From the NCBI GenBank assembly GCA_021773035.1, contig JAJFKU010000029.1, positions 62,001-126,000 of the forward strand: a stretch of DNA of 64,000 bases, read 5' to 3'. The translations under genes and the position numbers were made by a program. This DNA comes from Woeseiaceae bacterium. GTDB lineage: Bacteria > Pseudomonadota > Gammaproteobacteria > Steroidobacterales > Woeseiaceae. The number at the start of each line of letters is the position of its first letter. The first letter of the stretch is position 1. Shown here piece after piece: positions 27,267 to 35,580 of the stretch. Under the pieces are notes generated by a model, which was given only the letters and a program-made list of their open reading frames with translations, was not told where the DNA came from and did no database searches.

Positions 27267-27822
27267 GTCGATCTCTTTAATAGATATTTTTGAGTATCAG
27301 CAGCGACACTTGACCAACAAAACGAGGTTCCTGACTCGGGTATCGCTATACCCCAAACCGTCCACAAACTTATAGTTGCACCGACAACGCAATGTCAAAA
27401 CTGGCGCAATTCGAACTGTTCTTTTAGTGCCATTTTTTTCCGTGACACAATTCGCGCTGGCGAGAACACGAACACCCGACTGTAGGTGTTCAAGTTACTG
27501 ATCGTTATTGTGAAGAAACGAAGGAATCGAATTACGTTGCCACGGTAGTGACACCACGCTATGGTTTCTGGCTGTTCGGGCTATTTTGCATGTCGAAATT
27601 AGCTGTTTTCTTCGACATGTTGTGCCTCCAGAGTTGGCACTCTGGGATCAATAACGGCTAAAAAAATAGCGAAAGTTTTTTCTTGACCATGCGTGTAATC
27701 CAACCCTCCTGCGCAAAGCCGACCGTAATCAAGGAAGCTGCCAGTGTAATCAGGACATGGAATGACACCATTTCCTGGAAAGAAAATTTACAACGCAACG
27801 ACCGTTTTGACTACTACAACTA
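27267..27822. other. Intergenic region with paired inverted repeats
   Basis: About 550 bp without a convincing gene. At 27589-27597/27611-27619 a perfect 9-bp inverted repeat (CATGTCGAA with TTCGACATG) is followed at 27628-27633/27640-27645 by a 6-bp repeat (CCAGAG with CTCTGG). Neither is followed by a clear T-run. The toxin-gene promoter should lie near 27270-27400. Confidence 0.4.
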
Positions 27823-28974
27823 TTACCAAAGATGGAATATCGCAGTACCGGCGAAAGTGCCAAGCGCATAGCCGAGAACGCCAACCAGAACGCCCGGCGT
27901 GACCAGGTCGTGCCAGCCTTTGGCCGCGGCCAGGGCCGGCGCGGTTGTCGCACCAAGTACGGCAGCATTGGAGGCGGTGATCAGTTCCGGCAGAGTCAGG
28001 CGGAACAGCCTGCCAACGCCCAGCAGAATGGTGAGGTGCACGCCAAGCAGGATCGTCACGAGCACGACCAACTGCGGTGCGATCTGCACCATCGCGAGAA
28101 TATCGGCGCCGGCGGCAATAGCAGCGAAGAACACGAACGCCAGGCCGACGCCCAGTTCGAAGCCGCCGTGCAATCGCGCCATCAGGCGCGGAAACGCCGT
28201 GGCCGCGGTCACGACCAGCGCCGTGATGATCGCGTAGCGCAGGCCGCTCACGCCAATCGCGGCCGTAATGAAATCACCGATCGCAACAAAGCTGATGGCA
28301 CAGGCCATTGCGAGGGTCAGGCTCGCCGCGGTGATGCGTTCAGGCGATGTCGGTACCGACTGTTTCTCACCGTGATCGTGGCTGGTGAAACGGCGCGCAA
28401 GCCAGTTCCAGCCAGGCAATAGCGCGATCGTTCCGAGAAACACGGCGCTGAACAGATTGTCGGTCGCGGTGGCTGCCGAGAAGAAGGAGGCGTCGCCGCG
28501 CAGGCCTGTGATTTCGCCGAGTGCGGCGTAGTTCACCGAACCACCGATATAGGTCGATGCGAACAGCCCGGCGATCGCTGCCTCGCGTTGTTCCGGCTCC
28601 AGTCCGGCCGCGGGTGCCAGCGATCCGAGGTCCAGCAGGCTGACCGCTACGATAACGCCGACGATGGTGCCGAGGGCGGCGATCAGGAAGGCCATTGTCA
28701 TGCGGGTCGTCTCGAACAACATGTGCCTGAGATCGGCCTTGAACAGGAACAGCGGTATCAGTATTGGCACGAAGTACGAGAACACGAAGTCGAAGGCCGG
28801 TGCCGAGTGCGGGATGAGGCCGAGATTCGCGACCGCGATCGAAGTCAGGATGGCAATCACGGCACCGGTGAGCTGAGCTCCGATGCGGGTCTTTTCGGCA
28901 AGGAAAGCGCCGCCCGCGATCAGGAACAGGATCGCCATCAGGGCGAAATCGTTGTCAGGGCTTATCAGGCTCAT
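27823..28974 (-). CDS. DUF819 family membrane permease
   Basis: About 383 residues from the ATG at 28974 (MSLISPDNDFALMA); the frame is open 40 codons further but that part is polar and lacks family character. About ten hydrophobic helices follow, with the family features FLFKADLRHMLFET, GLFASTYIGGSVNYAAL and SNAAVLGATTAPALAAAKGW. DUF819 (YjcL-like) proteins are predicted transporters of unknown substrate. This is the last host gene before the left island border. Confidence 0.85.
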   Translation of the reverse strand: MSLISPDNDFALMAILFLIAGGAFLAEKTRIGAQLTGAVIAILTSIAVANLGLIPHSAPAFDFVFSYFVPILIPLFLFKADLRHMLFETTRMTMAFLIAALGTIVGVIVAVSLLDLGSLAPAAGLEPEQREAAIAGLFASTYIGGSVNYAALGEITGLRGDASFFSAATATDNLFSAVFLGTIALLPGWNWLARRFTSHDHGEKQSVPTSPERITAASLTLAMACAISFVAIGDFITAAIGVSGLRYAIITALVVTAATAFPRLMARLHGGFELGVGLAFVFFAAIAAGADILAMVQIAPQLVVLVTILLGVHLTILLGVGRLFRLTLPELITASNAAVLGATTAPALAAAKGWHDLVTPGVLVGVLGYALGTFAGTAIFHLW

Positions 28975-29121
28975 GTCATCGGTATTCCCGTGATCCACTC
29001 CGGAGCGGTGAGGTCCCTGGTTTAGTTGCCGTCGATGCTCCGTAGACCGGGCGAAGAGAAGATTCGGCGAAGCCGTCTTTTCCCTATACTTCAAACACTT
29101 ACCAGAAGTTCTCGGACATCA

Positions 29122-29143
29122 AATGGAGGCTAGGGTCGGAATC
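29122..29143 (+). repeat. Left attachment site (attL): copy of the tRNA-Cys 3' end
   Basis: 22 bp, starting AATGGAGGCT and ending GGTCGGAATC, identical to 52405-52426, where they form the 3' end of the intact tRNA-Cys gene. The tRNA homology stops at 29143. This is the border left by site-specific integration into a tRNA gene. Confidence 0.9.
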
Positions 29144-29198
29144 CAATTAGCCTCCAAGCGACTGTATTCAAACAGGGTTTTCGCCAATAATCTTACAG

Positions 29199-29217
29199 TA
29201 TCCCTAATCGTATCCCT
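29199..29217 (+). repeat. Arm-type integrase site, left end
   Basis: TATCCCT-AATCG-TATCCCT, two 7-bp repeats spaced 12 bp apart. The same pair (spacer AACCG) occurs at 52253-52271 near the right end, and an inverted single copy is at 52214-52220. The placement inside both borders suits integrase arm binding. Confidence 0.55.
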
Positions 29218-29329
29218 CGCCTTCCTTCTTCGACGATGGACGCGTCTATCTCATTATGTATGATCAACGAACTGGCCGAGGTGTTGGACCACCTCAACCA
29301 GCTCTAACCATCACTGTGGAGTTAGCACA

Positions 29330-29391
29330 ATGAAGGCTGAACATAGTCTATCAAATATCAGGCGTAGCCCGTTCGGGCCGGCGCCTTTTTT
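29330..29391 (+). terminator. Leader ORF start with embedded intrinsic terminator (attenuator-like)
   Basis: GGAG lies 8 nt before an ATG at 29330. Shortly inside this leader frame is a strong hairpin: arms AGGCG (29360-29364)/CGCCT (29382-29386) enclosing GCCC (29367-29370)/GGGC (29375-29378). A run of six T (29386-29391) follows. Translation of the leader would cross the terminator, which is how attenuators work. The three-gene operon starts 100 bp downstream. Confidence 0.6.
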
Positions 29392-29427
29392 GTGTCTGTC
29401 TTTCGGTGATTCTGTCAAACCGCTGGC

Positions 29428-29460
29428 GGGCCTTGGGGAGTCATTACCTCCCCGCGGCCC
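29428..29460 (+). promoter_or_regulatory. Strong hairpin in the 5' leader of the three-gene operon
   Basis: GGGCC (29428-29432) pairs with GGCCC (29456-29460), and GGGGAG (29435-29440) pairs with CTCCCC (29448-29453), leaving a 7-nt loop. It lies 30 nt upstream of the ATG at 29491 and has no T-run, so it is more likely a regulatory or stabilising RNA element than a terminator. Confidence 0.5.
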
Positions 29461-29490
29461 TAACCAAGCCAGCTCCGTGGGAGACCAGCA

Positions 29491-29850
29491 ATGGCTAAGA
29501 CGAATGATACAGAAACCGGCGCCAATGTAAGAGCGCAGCAGAAGCCCGTTTGTCCGGGACTAAACGTTTTGAAGTACTGCGGTACGGCAGATGAACTCAT
29601 ATCGGCCGGGACCGTGACCGCGAAGATGTTGCACATGGAAGAGTGGGACAACGGTTTCGGGATAACCACGGACGAGTTCGGCAATCACGTCACTGTCTGG
29701 GCGGATCACGGCGGGCCCGGCATCTATTTAATCACTCGGTATGTTGAGAACGCTGAGCGAGCCACCGACGAGAAGGACTTTTGTGGCCGGTCGATAGACG
29801 ACGTCGACGTCATGCCGATGATTGATGGCCTTCGCGGAGGTGCATCATGA
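29491..29850 (+). CDS. Hypothetical protein, first gene of three-gene island operon
   Basis: 119 residues, soluble, with three cysteines and a mixed alpha/beta look (GFGITTDEFGNHVTVWADHGGPGIYLITRYV). RBS gggaga upstream. Family not recognised. The next gene overlaps by 4 nt (ATGA). Confidence 0.7.
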   Translation: MAKTNDTETGANVRAQQKPVCPGLNVLKYCGTADELISAGTVTAKMLHMEEWDNGFGITTDEFGNHVTVWADHGGPGIYLITRYVENAERATDEKDFCGRSIDDVDVMPMIDGLRGGAS

Positions 29851-30293
29851 CTGGTGACATAGAAACCAATACCGAATCATTCATCGAAAGAATGGAGGAC
29901 GCCTACAAACAGGCGCTTACGGTGGGTTCGTTTCTGGAGGTACTACGCTGCACTAACCTTACGGAGATTGACGAGGGGCATCTGAGCTACGCGATCGATG
30001 CCATCGCGAAGCAGTCCGGTCAGGCCAGTACGATGATTGACGAACTGACCGCAGTAGCCAGGCGCATCTTGAACACGGCCTTGGCATCACCGCAAACTAT
30101 GGCGATCCACAAGGATGAGCTCGATACCCATTGTGAGCACGTTCAGAAGGCTTACGAACTGGTGGAAATGGCGGTTCAGCAGCGAGAGGCTGGTGAGGAA
30201 GGACGCCGCGAAACGCTCATTGAAGAAGCGTACAAGCACATGATATCTGCCGGCCAGAGTATGTCCGATATGCGAATCGAGGGTGCCTCATGA
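29847..30293 (+). CDS. Hypothetical helical protein
   Basis: 148 residues, predicted almost entirely helical (AIDAIAKQSGQASTMIDELTAVARRIL). Overlaps both neighbours as ATGA, so the three products are translationally coupled. Family not recognised. Confidence 0.7.
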   Translation: MTGDIETNTESFIERMEDAYKQALTVGSFLEVLRCTNLTEIDEGHLSYAIDAIAKQSGQASTMIDELTAVARRILNTALASPQTMAIHKDELDTHCEHVQKAYELVEMAVQQREAGEEGRRETLIEEAYKHMISAGQSMSDMRIEGAS

Positions 30294-30520
30294 GCAATCT
30301 CGATACTACCAGCGACAACAATCAGAGCCCAGTCGAGTTAAACGAAAGCAACATCATCTGGGCCAGACATCGCATGGACTGTGTAATTGCCGTGTCAGAT
30401 GCTCTCACTGTGATCGACCGCAATGGCTACACGGATGAGCTTTACAAGCATTCGATTCTGCGTCTGATGGAAACCGTCGAAGTGCTTTCTGACCAGGCGA
30501 AGGAATTCCTTAAGTACTAA
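30290..30520 (+). CDS. Small hypothetical helical protein
   Basis: 76 residues, helical (DCVIAVSDALTVIDRNGYTDELYKHSILRLMETVEVLSDQAKEFL). Third gene of the coupled operon. Helix pattern recalls the preceding protein, so distant relatedness or hetero-oligomer formation is possible. Confidence 0.65.
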   Translation: MSNLDTTSDNNQSPVELNESNIIWARHRMDCVIAVSDALTVIDRNGYTDELYKHSILRLMETVEVLSDQAKEFLKY

Positions 30521-30536
30521 TTGCGTTCGGGCCAGG

Positions 30537-30574
30537 GACGGCCCCGTTCACCTACCAGAGTTGGTAGGTCCGTC
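30537..30574 (+). other. Stable hairpin downstream of the three-gene operon
   Basis: Perfect 8-bp stem ACCTACCA (30550-30557)/TGGTAGGT (30562-30569) with a 4-nt loop, embraced by GACGG (30537-30541)/CCGTC (30570-30574). There is no T-run. Transcript end structure or small RNA element. The rest of 30521-30744 shows no gene. Confidence 0.45.
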
Positions 30575-30744
30575 TGTGGCAACCCCAAACAGGGCCTGTC
30601 CCCATGCCAATCGGTTGCCCATGAACGGCCGGACAAATGATAAAGTTCCCAACGACGGCTATTGACTCCGAACGCCGACATAGGCCGGCAACGGTTCGGT
30701 TAGTCGAGAATTCTGTATGGTTGGATTAGCCTAGAATATTCACA

Positions 30745-31716
30745 GTGGATGACGGTAAGTTATCGGACAATCGCCAGTTTCTCTGGTATCCAGTTGGAGA
30801 GTTCATCCTGCACATGAAAAAACCGGAATGGAACCGTGAGTGTATAGGCGAGTTAATGCGTAGACTCGAGAGGTTGCGCGGTATAGATCCGTTTGGATTA
30901 TCGGAGGAAACACTTCGCGAAGACATCAAGTGCATCTTGCACGGCACTGTGGCAGTTTCGTTAAACCTACCAAAGGACGCGACTTGGTATCGCGTTCGTA
31001 AATTGGATGAGGGCGTAGAACGTTACAACGAATATCATGAGATTATCCATCGCTCCGTAGATGACACAATGCGGGGTCGCGCGAATTTGCCAAATCAGCC
31101 GATGCTGTACGCATCACGGAATATGTTAGTAGCTCTTAATGAAATGAGCGTTGCGCCCGATGAGCATGTGCAGGTACTAGCGTTTCGTGTAAGAAAGAAC
31201 GCTGATGCACTAAAAGCGTTTGCTATTGGAGACGTAGAGGCCATTCATAATTCTGGGAGATCGAACCATCTTGGTCGGAGTGGTGTAGATAAGTATGAGC
31301 GAGAGATGCGCAAGGACCTGTGGCGGTCATTGTCCTCATTGCTTGTGGATTCGGCTTTTAGAGAGCTTTTCGAGAAGAAACAGAACGAATCTATGGACTA
31401 CATAGTAACGAGCAACATAGCTGACCTGATGTTGCTGGGCTCTGGGCACGACTCTTTTCTGTATCCTTCGGTGAGAAGAAACCTGGGAACAAACATTGCG
31501 ATACAAGCGAGTGCTTTTGCTGACAAGTGCGAGATGGTTTATTCAGCGATTGAACGCGCTGACTACGTTGGGCTCGGGTATTACGCAAAAACGGAGTTTC
31601 TGGAGTTCAGTCGTGAAGTCGACGAGTCTGGGAAATTCGTATGGCTTAAACCACCATTCGATAAATACATGAGAGATTTCAAATTTACACTGTCGTCCGG
31701 ATTAACGGTTGAATAA
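30745..31716 (+). CDS. RES-domain protein (possible NAD-consuming toxin)
   Basis: 323 residues with a GTG start at 30745; no strong RBS is seen and the start could be later. Residues about 80-255 carry the RES pattern: YRV with Arg83, GRANLPNQPMLYAS, Glu133 in ALNEMSV, and DSFLYPSVRR with Ser242. RES toxins of RES-Xre pairs degrade NAD+. Here the domain sits in a longer protein and no Xre-type antitoxin is adjacent, so it may be an abortive-infection type effector or work differently. Confidence 0.7.
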   Translation: MDDGKLSDNRQFLWYPVGEFILHMKKPEWNRECIGELMRRLERLRGIDPFGLSEETLREDIKCILHGTVAVSLNLPKDATWYRVRKLDEGVERYNEYHEIIHRSVDDTMRGRANLPNQPMLYASRNMLVALNEMSVAPDEHVQVLAFRVRKNADALKAFAIGDVEAIHNSGRSNHLGRSGVDKYEREMRKDLWRSLSSLLVDSAFRELFEKKQNESMDYIVTSNIADLMLLGSGHDSFLYPSVRRNLGTNIAIQASAFADKCEMVYSAIERADYVGLGYYAKTEFLEFSREVDESGKFVWLKPPFDKYMRDFKFTLSSGLTVE

Positions 31717-32037
31717 CGGGGCCAACGTCGAGAGCGTACACTCGACAATGAAAAATGCCTCCACTCCAAGAAATTCGGAAGTTCGAGCTAGGCGCGCCAA
31801 GCGATAAGAAACCAGGCAACTCCCGCCATAGCTCCTGAACTTCATCAACGAGTCTCTCATCAACCAGTAGGGCTTCTATATAGAGTCGGCACAGCATGGC
31901 AGTACTGTTGCAGGTTTACCTGATCATCCGCTAGTAAAGAATGTTCACGATTTATGTAGAAATGGTCTAATACAGCAATTGGCGAACTGAATTGGTATTC
32001 ACAATGGCCAACACCACTTGCTGGACGAGATACCAAA
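31685..32037. other. Gap with a possible degenerate small gene on the minus strand
   Basis: A minus-strand frame at 31685-31897 begins MLCRLYIEALLVDERLVDEV, resembling short conserved proteins of integrative elements, but then degrades and overlaps the RES gene end. Probably a relic. Nothing else supported. Confidence 0.25.
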
Positions 32038-32388
32038 GTGAAAACTGATATCTATATTTTCTTCATGATTCATGGACTGCTTGCACTGACCTTTCTGAAC
32101 AGCCTAGTGAAAGATATTTGGACGGCCTGGGCACCAAGCAAAGTGAAGAATATAGGAGAGGTTCGCCGAGGAGAGTCGTCGCGCGCTTGGTTCTTGACAT
32201 CACATGCAGCGGTTGCTGCCCTATTACTCCACGCCATCGATGTCGCTGACGTCGCGACGGGTCACAAGCTTCTGGTCTCCGTGGTAGATACCGCCATTCT
32301 CTTGTATCTGGTTTTTCTGAGCAATCATTGGCAAAACAAGTTAATCCAGCTACACAACTGGTGGGTCCACCGGGTTGGCCCGAAATAG
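32038..32388 (+). CDS. Small membrane protein
   Basis: 116 residues from a GTG with three hydrophobic helices (about 3-22, 52-70, 82-98) and a basic loop. Weak RBS. Family not recognised. It lies between the RES and DUF4062 genes. Confidence 0.55.
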   Translation: MKTDIYIFFMIHGLLALTFLNSLVKDIWTAWAPSKVKNIGEVRRGESSRAWFLTSHAAVAALLLHAIDVADVATGHKLLVSVVDTAILLYLVFLSNHWQNKLIQLHNWWVHRVGPK

Positions 32389-32550
32389 TCTCTGGTTGCT
32401 CCGTGCACTAGGTTAGTTTCTGCTGCCCATGTCAGGCAGGCGCAACCGGTTCAAGGGCATAACATTCGCCAAGAAGGGTCTGAAATGACAGTAGACTCGG
32501 CGATCGTTTAGTATTCTAGGACGTGCGGCACATGTTGAGAATTACCTGCC

Positions 32551-33555
32551 ATGGAAAAGAAGCTTCAAGTATTTGTATCGTCAACGTATCTGGACTTGAA
32601 AAAGGAGCGACAGGGGGCAGTGCAAGCTATCCTCAAGTCTGGTCACATTCCAGCAGGAATGGAGTTGTTTACTGCTGGTAGTGAATCGCAACTTGAGACT
32701 ATTAAGAGATGGATCGACGAAGCAGACATTTACATGCTTATTCTCGGTGGGCGGTACGGTTCGTTGGAGCCGGTTACATCATTGAGTTACACAGAAATTG
32801 AATATGACTACGCCGTAACAACAGGAACGCCTTTCTTCTCTGTAGTTATTGATGAAAAAGAACTTCAAAAACGAGGGGACGCCTCAACAGAACAGAATTC
32901 CACCAGTGCAGAAAAACTAGCGATATTCCGTGAGAAGGTCTTGAGAAGAACATCCAGCTTTTTCACCGATGAAAAGGACGTCAAGCCGGCAGTAATGGAA
33001 ACCGTTGCGGACTTTGAGTCGCGGTACGACCTGGAAGGATGGGTAAAGGGTAATCATCATGATAATACCAAGCTGCTTATCGAACTGAACGATTTGCGGA
33101 AGAAGGTTGACGATTATAGGGGGCGGCTTGATGTTCTTAGCGCCGCGTCGCACCCAGAACTTGCGTCTGGTACAGATCAATTTGAACTCAAGGGAACCTA
33201 CAAAATTTCGACCTTTACGACTAAATGGTCTGCAACACTGACGTGGGACGAGATATTCTCATTCATCGGGCCGGAACTTTTTCAGCACGTAAATCAGGCC
33301 GCGGTCAATACTTCTCTTGCGCGAAGTGTCCTGACCCACACGCAGCCGAAAGTCACTGACAAATATCCCAGCGTGGACAAGGAAACATTTGAGACTGTCG
33401 GTATTCACCTGCATGGCCTTGGTCTTATTGAGATCAATGATTTAACAACCACTATTAAAACGGTTGCCTTATTTTGGCGCTTGACGGACAAGGGGAGAAA
33501 ATACCTTACGGAAATCAGAGCCGTGAAGCGGATATCAAATCGGCCAAAATCGTAA
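32551..33555 (+). CDS. DUF4062 (TIR-like fold) protein
   Basis: 334 residues. It starts with LQVFVSSTYLDLKKERQ (5-21) and continues ADIYMLILGGRYGSLEP and SYTEIEYDYAVTTGTPFF, the DUF4062 hallmark, a fold related to TIR/STIR domains found in STAND-type immune proteins. A short coiled-coil (about 172-192) and a C-terminal winged-helix-like domain (about 215-325) follow instead of an ATPase. In an island beside RES and HEPN genes a defence role is plausible. No catalytic Glu can be assigned with confidence. Confidence 0.8.
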   Translation: MEKKLQVFVSSTYLDLKKERQGAVQAILKSGHIPAGMELFTAGSESQLETIKRWIDEADIYMLILGGRYGSLEPVTSLSYTEIEYDYAVTTGTPFFSVVIDEKELQKRGDASTEQNSTSAEKLAIFREKVLRRTSSFFTDEKDVKPAVMETVADFESRYDLEGWVKGNHHDNTKLLIELNDLRKKVDDYRGRLDVLSAASHPELASGTDQFELKGTYKISTFTTKWSATLTWDEIFSFIGPELFQHVNQAAVNTSLARSVLTHTQPKVTDKYPSVDKETFETVGIHLHGLGLIEINDLTTTIKTVALFWRLTDKGRKYLTEIRAVKRISNRPKS

Positions 33556-33809
33556 ACAGCAATAGTCCGCAATCTACCTCAGGCCCTCTGTCCGCTCCGA
33601 TCACAAGCGTCCTCGGCAGTGCTGCTCGCCTACCAGAATCGGTGAATCGTTGATGGTGCGATTCGTGGGCCGTTTCAAACGCTGTGATATAGGGATCTAG
33701 AACGGCATCGAATGTGTTGGTACGCGTCTAATGTCAAAACACACCAGCTCCGTAGCTGACGGAGGTGGTAAAGTATCGAGTTCAGACATCACCAGCGCAG
33801 GAGGCGTGT

Positions 33810-34136
33810 GTGGGAGACATAATCGACTTTCCAGAATTCGCGAAAGCTCCAAAGGATAGGATCGAGGCGGCGGTAAGATTATATCTATCGCAATACGATG
33901 CAGCTGACAGCGCCCCATGGGTTGCCGAAACGATTCACAAAATGCTAGTCAAGCCAGAACTCAAATACTCGTTTAATGTTCAAGTAAGCCTGCCGGCGGA
34001 TGAAACAGAAATACGAAGGATCTCCGATGAGCATAGGCAACACTTCGAACGACAATGCAGCAGCCTATTGGAAAGTTGCGCCAAAATATTCTTACATAGC
34101 TACTTTGACCGAGTGATGCATCGTTCAGAGTCTTAG
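33810..34136 (+). CDS. Hypothetical protein
   Basis: 108 residues from the GTG at 33810 (GDIIDFPEFAKAPKDR), chosen because a perfect AGGAGG (33799-33804) sits 5 nt upstream. Soluble, no recognised family, two C-terminal cysteines. Confidence 0.6.
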   Translation: MGDIIDFPEFAKAPKDRIEAAVRLYLSQYDAADSAPWVAETIHKMLVKPELKYSFNVQVSLPADETEIRRISDEHRQHFERQCSSLLESCAKIFLHSYFDRVMHRSES

Positions 34137-34145
34137 AGCTTCTGC

Positions 34146-34505
34146 TCATCCCTTAGTTTCGGTGTCAACGACAGTCCGATAAATACCCCACTGAAATGTT
34201 CCCGCCGAATCGCTATCAGGCGACCGAAGGCAGCTAATGAACAGGTTCTGCTCGTGCAGGCAGCCATTCAATTTGCGAGCAACGCTTAGTAGGCTGTCGA
34301 TATCGCAACTGGCAGAGACTTCATCAGTCGAGGCATTCGGATGCGTCGCCAGATAGCGGAGCATTGCATGACCCAGCACAAAATCATCGGGCAACAGGGC
34401 CTCAGCGGATTCGATCTCTGTTGATGAGAGTGAAACGGGGGTCATAGTTGTGGTCAAACGCGAGTCCCAAACCTCTGCAGGAATGCCCCTATTATGCGCC
34501 CACAC
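34146..34505 (-). CDS. Hypothetical protein downstream of serine recombinase
   Basis: 119 residues, or about 99 from the internal ATG (MTPVSLSSTEIESAEALLPDDF). The middle (HAMLRYLATHPNASTDEVSASCDI) could be a winged-helix start, and the protein ends with a beta-strand-like WGIYRTVV. 57 nt downstream of the recombinase gene, probably co-transcribed. Function unknown. Confidence 0.5.
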   Translation of the reverse strand: MWAHNRGIPAEVWDSRLTTTMTPVSLSSTEIESAEALLPDDFVLGHAMLRYLATHPNASTDEVSASCDIDSLLSVARKLNGCLHEQNLFISCLRSPDSDSAGTFQWGIYRTVVDTETKG

Positions 34506-34562
34506 TTGCGCCCGCGCTAATTCGTTGTAGCGTGGTTGGGTATCAGCAGAGCTGGGAGAGAA

Positions 34563-35237
34563 CTACTCGGGCAGCGAGGGTGCCATTACTCGTAGTACGC
34601 CCTGGTGATGCCATGGACGGCCTGTTGAAGTCATGTAGCCGGCTTCGTTCAGGTTGGCCGCAATGGCCCTGCTAGAGAGCTTACCGCCGGCCTCAGATTG
34701 CAGTTCGTCGATTATTTCTCGAACCTCGGCATTTCGAGCAGTCGCCTTCGCGCTTCTAGCGGCTGTTGCCCTGCTTGTGTCGTGATTCCGGACCTTGTCC
34801 AGTTGCGGATTGCCAAGCTTGATGCCACGAGCTTTCGCTGCTGCCAGTGCGGCTTTAGTACGTTCACTGATCAGTTGGCGCTCATAGTCTGCCAGACACG
34901 CCAAGAGGCCCACTGTCAGGTTATTGGCTGATGGCATGTCGCAGCATACGAAATTGATACTGCTGTCAGCCAGATCCATCAGAAAGCGCCTGTTGCGGCT
35001 CAGGCGGTCCAGTTTTGCTATCAGCAGTGTGGCACCGGTTAAGCGACACTTACGCAGCGCCTTGTGAAGTTCCGGACGATCGTTCTTTGCACCTGATTCG
35101 ATTTCACGGTACGCATTGATTAGCTCCGAATCTTTACCAGCCAGAAAGCTTTCTACGGCCTGTTCCTGCGCTTCCATGCCGTAGCCGCCAATACCCTGTT
35201 TTACCGTTGAAACTCGGTAATACGCGACATATTTCAT
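34563..35237 (-). CDS. Serine recombinase (resolvase/invertase family)
   Basis: 224 residues. The catalytic domain has YYRVSTVKQ with Ser10 as nucleophile, IAKLDRLSRN with the conserved arginines, and LADYERQLISERTKAALAAAKARG as the long E helix. The C-terminal part (SSRAIAANLNEAGYMTSTGRPW) is a DNA-binding helix-turn-helix. Intact length for a small resolvase/invertase. A dyad that could be its binding or crossover site lies immediately upstream. Confidence 0.92.
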   Translation of the reverse strand: MKYVAYYRVSTVKQGIGGYGMEAQEQAVESFLAGKDSELINAYREIESGAKNDRPELHKALRKCRLTGATLLIAKLDRLSRNRRFLMDLADSSINFVCCDMPSANNLTVGLLACLADYERQLISERTKAALAAAKARGIKLGNPQLDKVRNHDTSRATAARSAKATARNAEVREIIDELQSEAGGKLSSRAIAANLNEAGYMTSTGRPWHHQGVLRVMAPSLPE

Positions 35238-35242
35238 ACTGA

Positions 35243-35276
35243 CACACTCCGCTATAGGAACCTTTAGCGTAGTGTG
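35243..35276. promoter_or_regulatory. Dyad upstream of serine recombinase (possible res subsite/operator)
   Basis: Arms CACACT-C-CGCTA (35243-35254) and TAGCG-T-AGTGTG (35265-35276) are mirror images around a 10-bp centre, beginning 6 bp upstream of the recombinase ATG. A 34-bp dyad fits a resolvase dimer site and would autoregulate the gene. In the rest of 35277-35580 I see no gene. Confidence 0.55.
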
Positions 35277-35580
35277 CCAATATCTATGATGACTGTCAAT
35301 TTGGCTAATCGAATCAAGTGTTCTCGGGCTCTCGGGTCAATTGACCACGAGAAGGTAGGCGTTCAAGACATCACGTTGCCCGGTGTATCCACCAGCTATT
35401 GAGCTCACAGCGGCCACAGGCTGGGTTTGACAGTGACGTTCGCTCTCGAAAGTAGCGGCCCACATGCCAGTATTGACCATATTGGAAAGAGCTGCTACTG
35501 ACCCGTTCCGGACGTTGATAATTTGTACGATTGACGTACGTTATGCTGCAATATTGCAAGATAACTGATAGTTAGGAGCC

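Noticed and set aside
27683..27871. 62-codon plus-strand frame
   Set aside because: Overlaps the DUF819 end in antisense and lacks an RBS.
29330..29530. 66-codon leader frame as a normal gene
   Set aside because: It spans a terminator and a second hairpin and overlaps the next gene; better explained as a regulatory leader.
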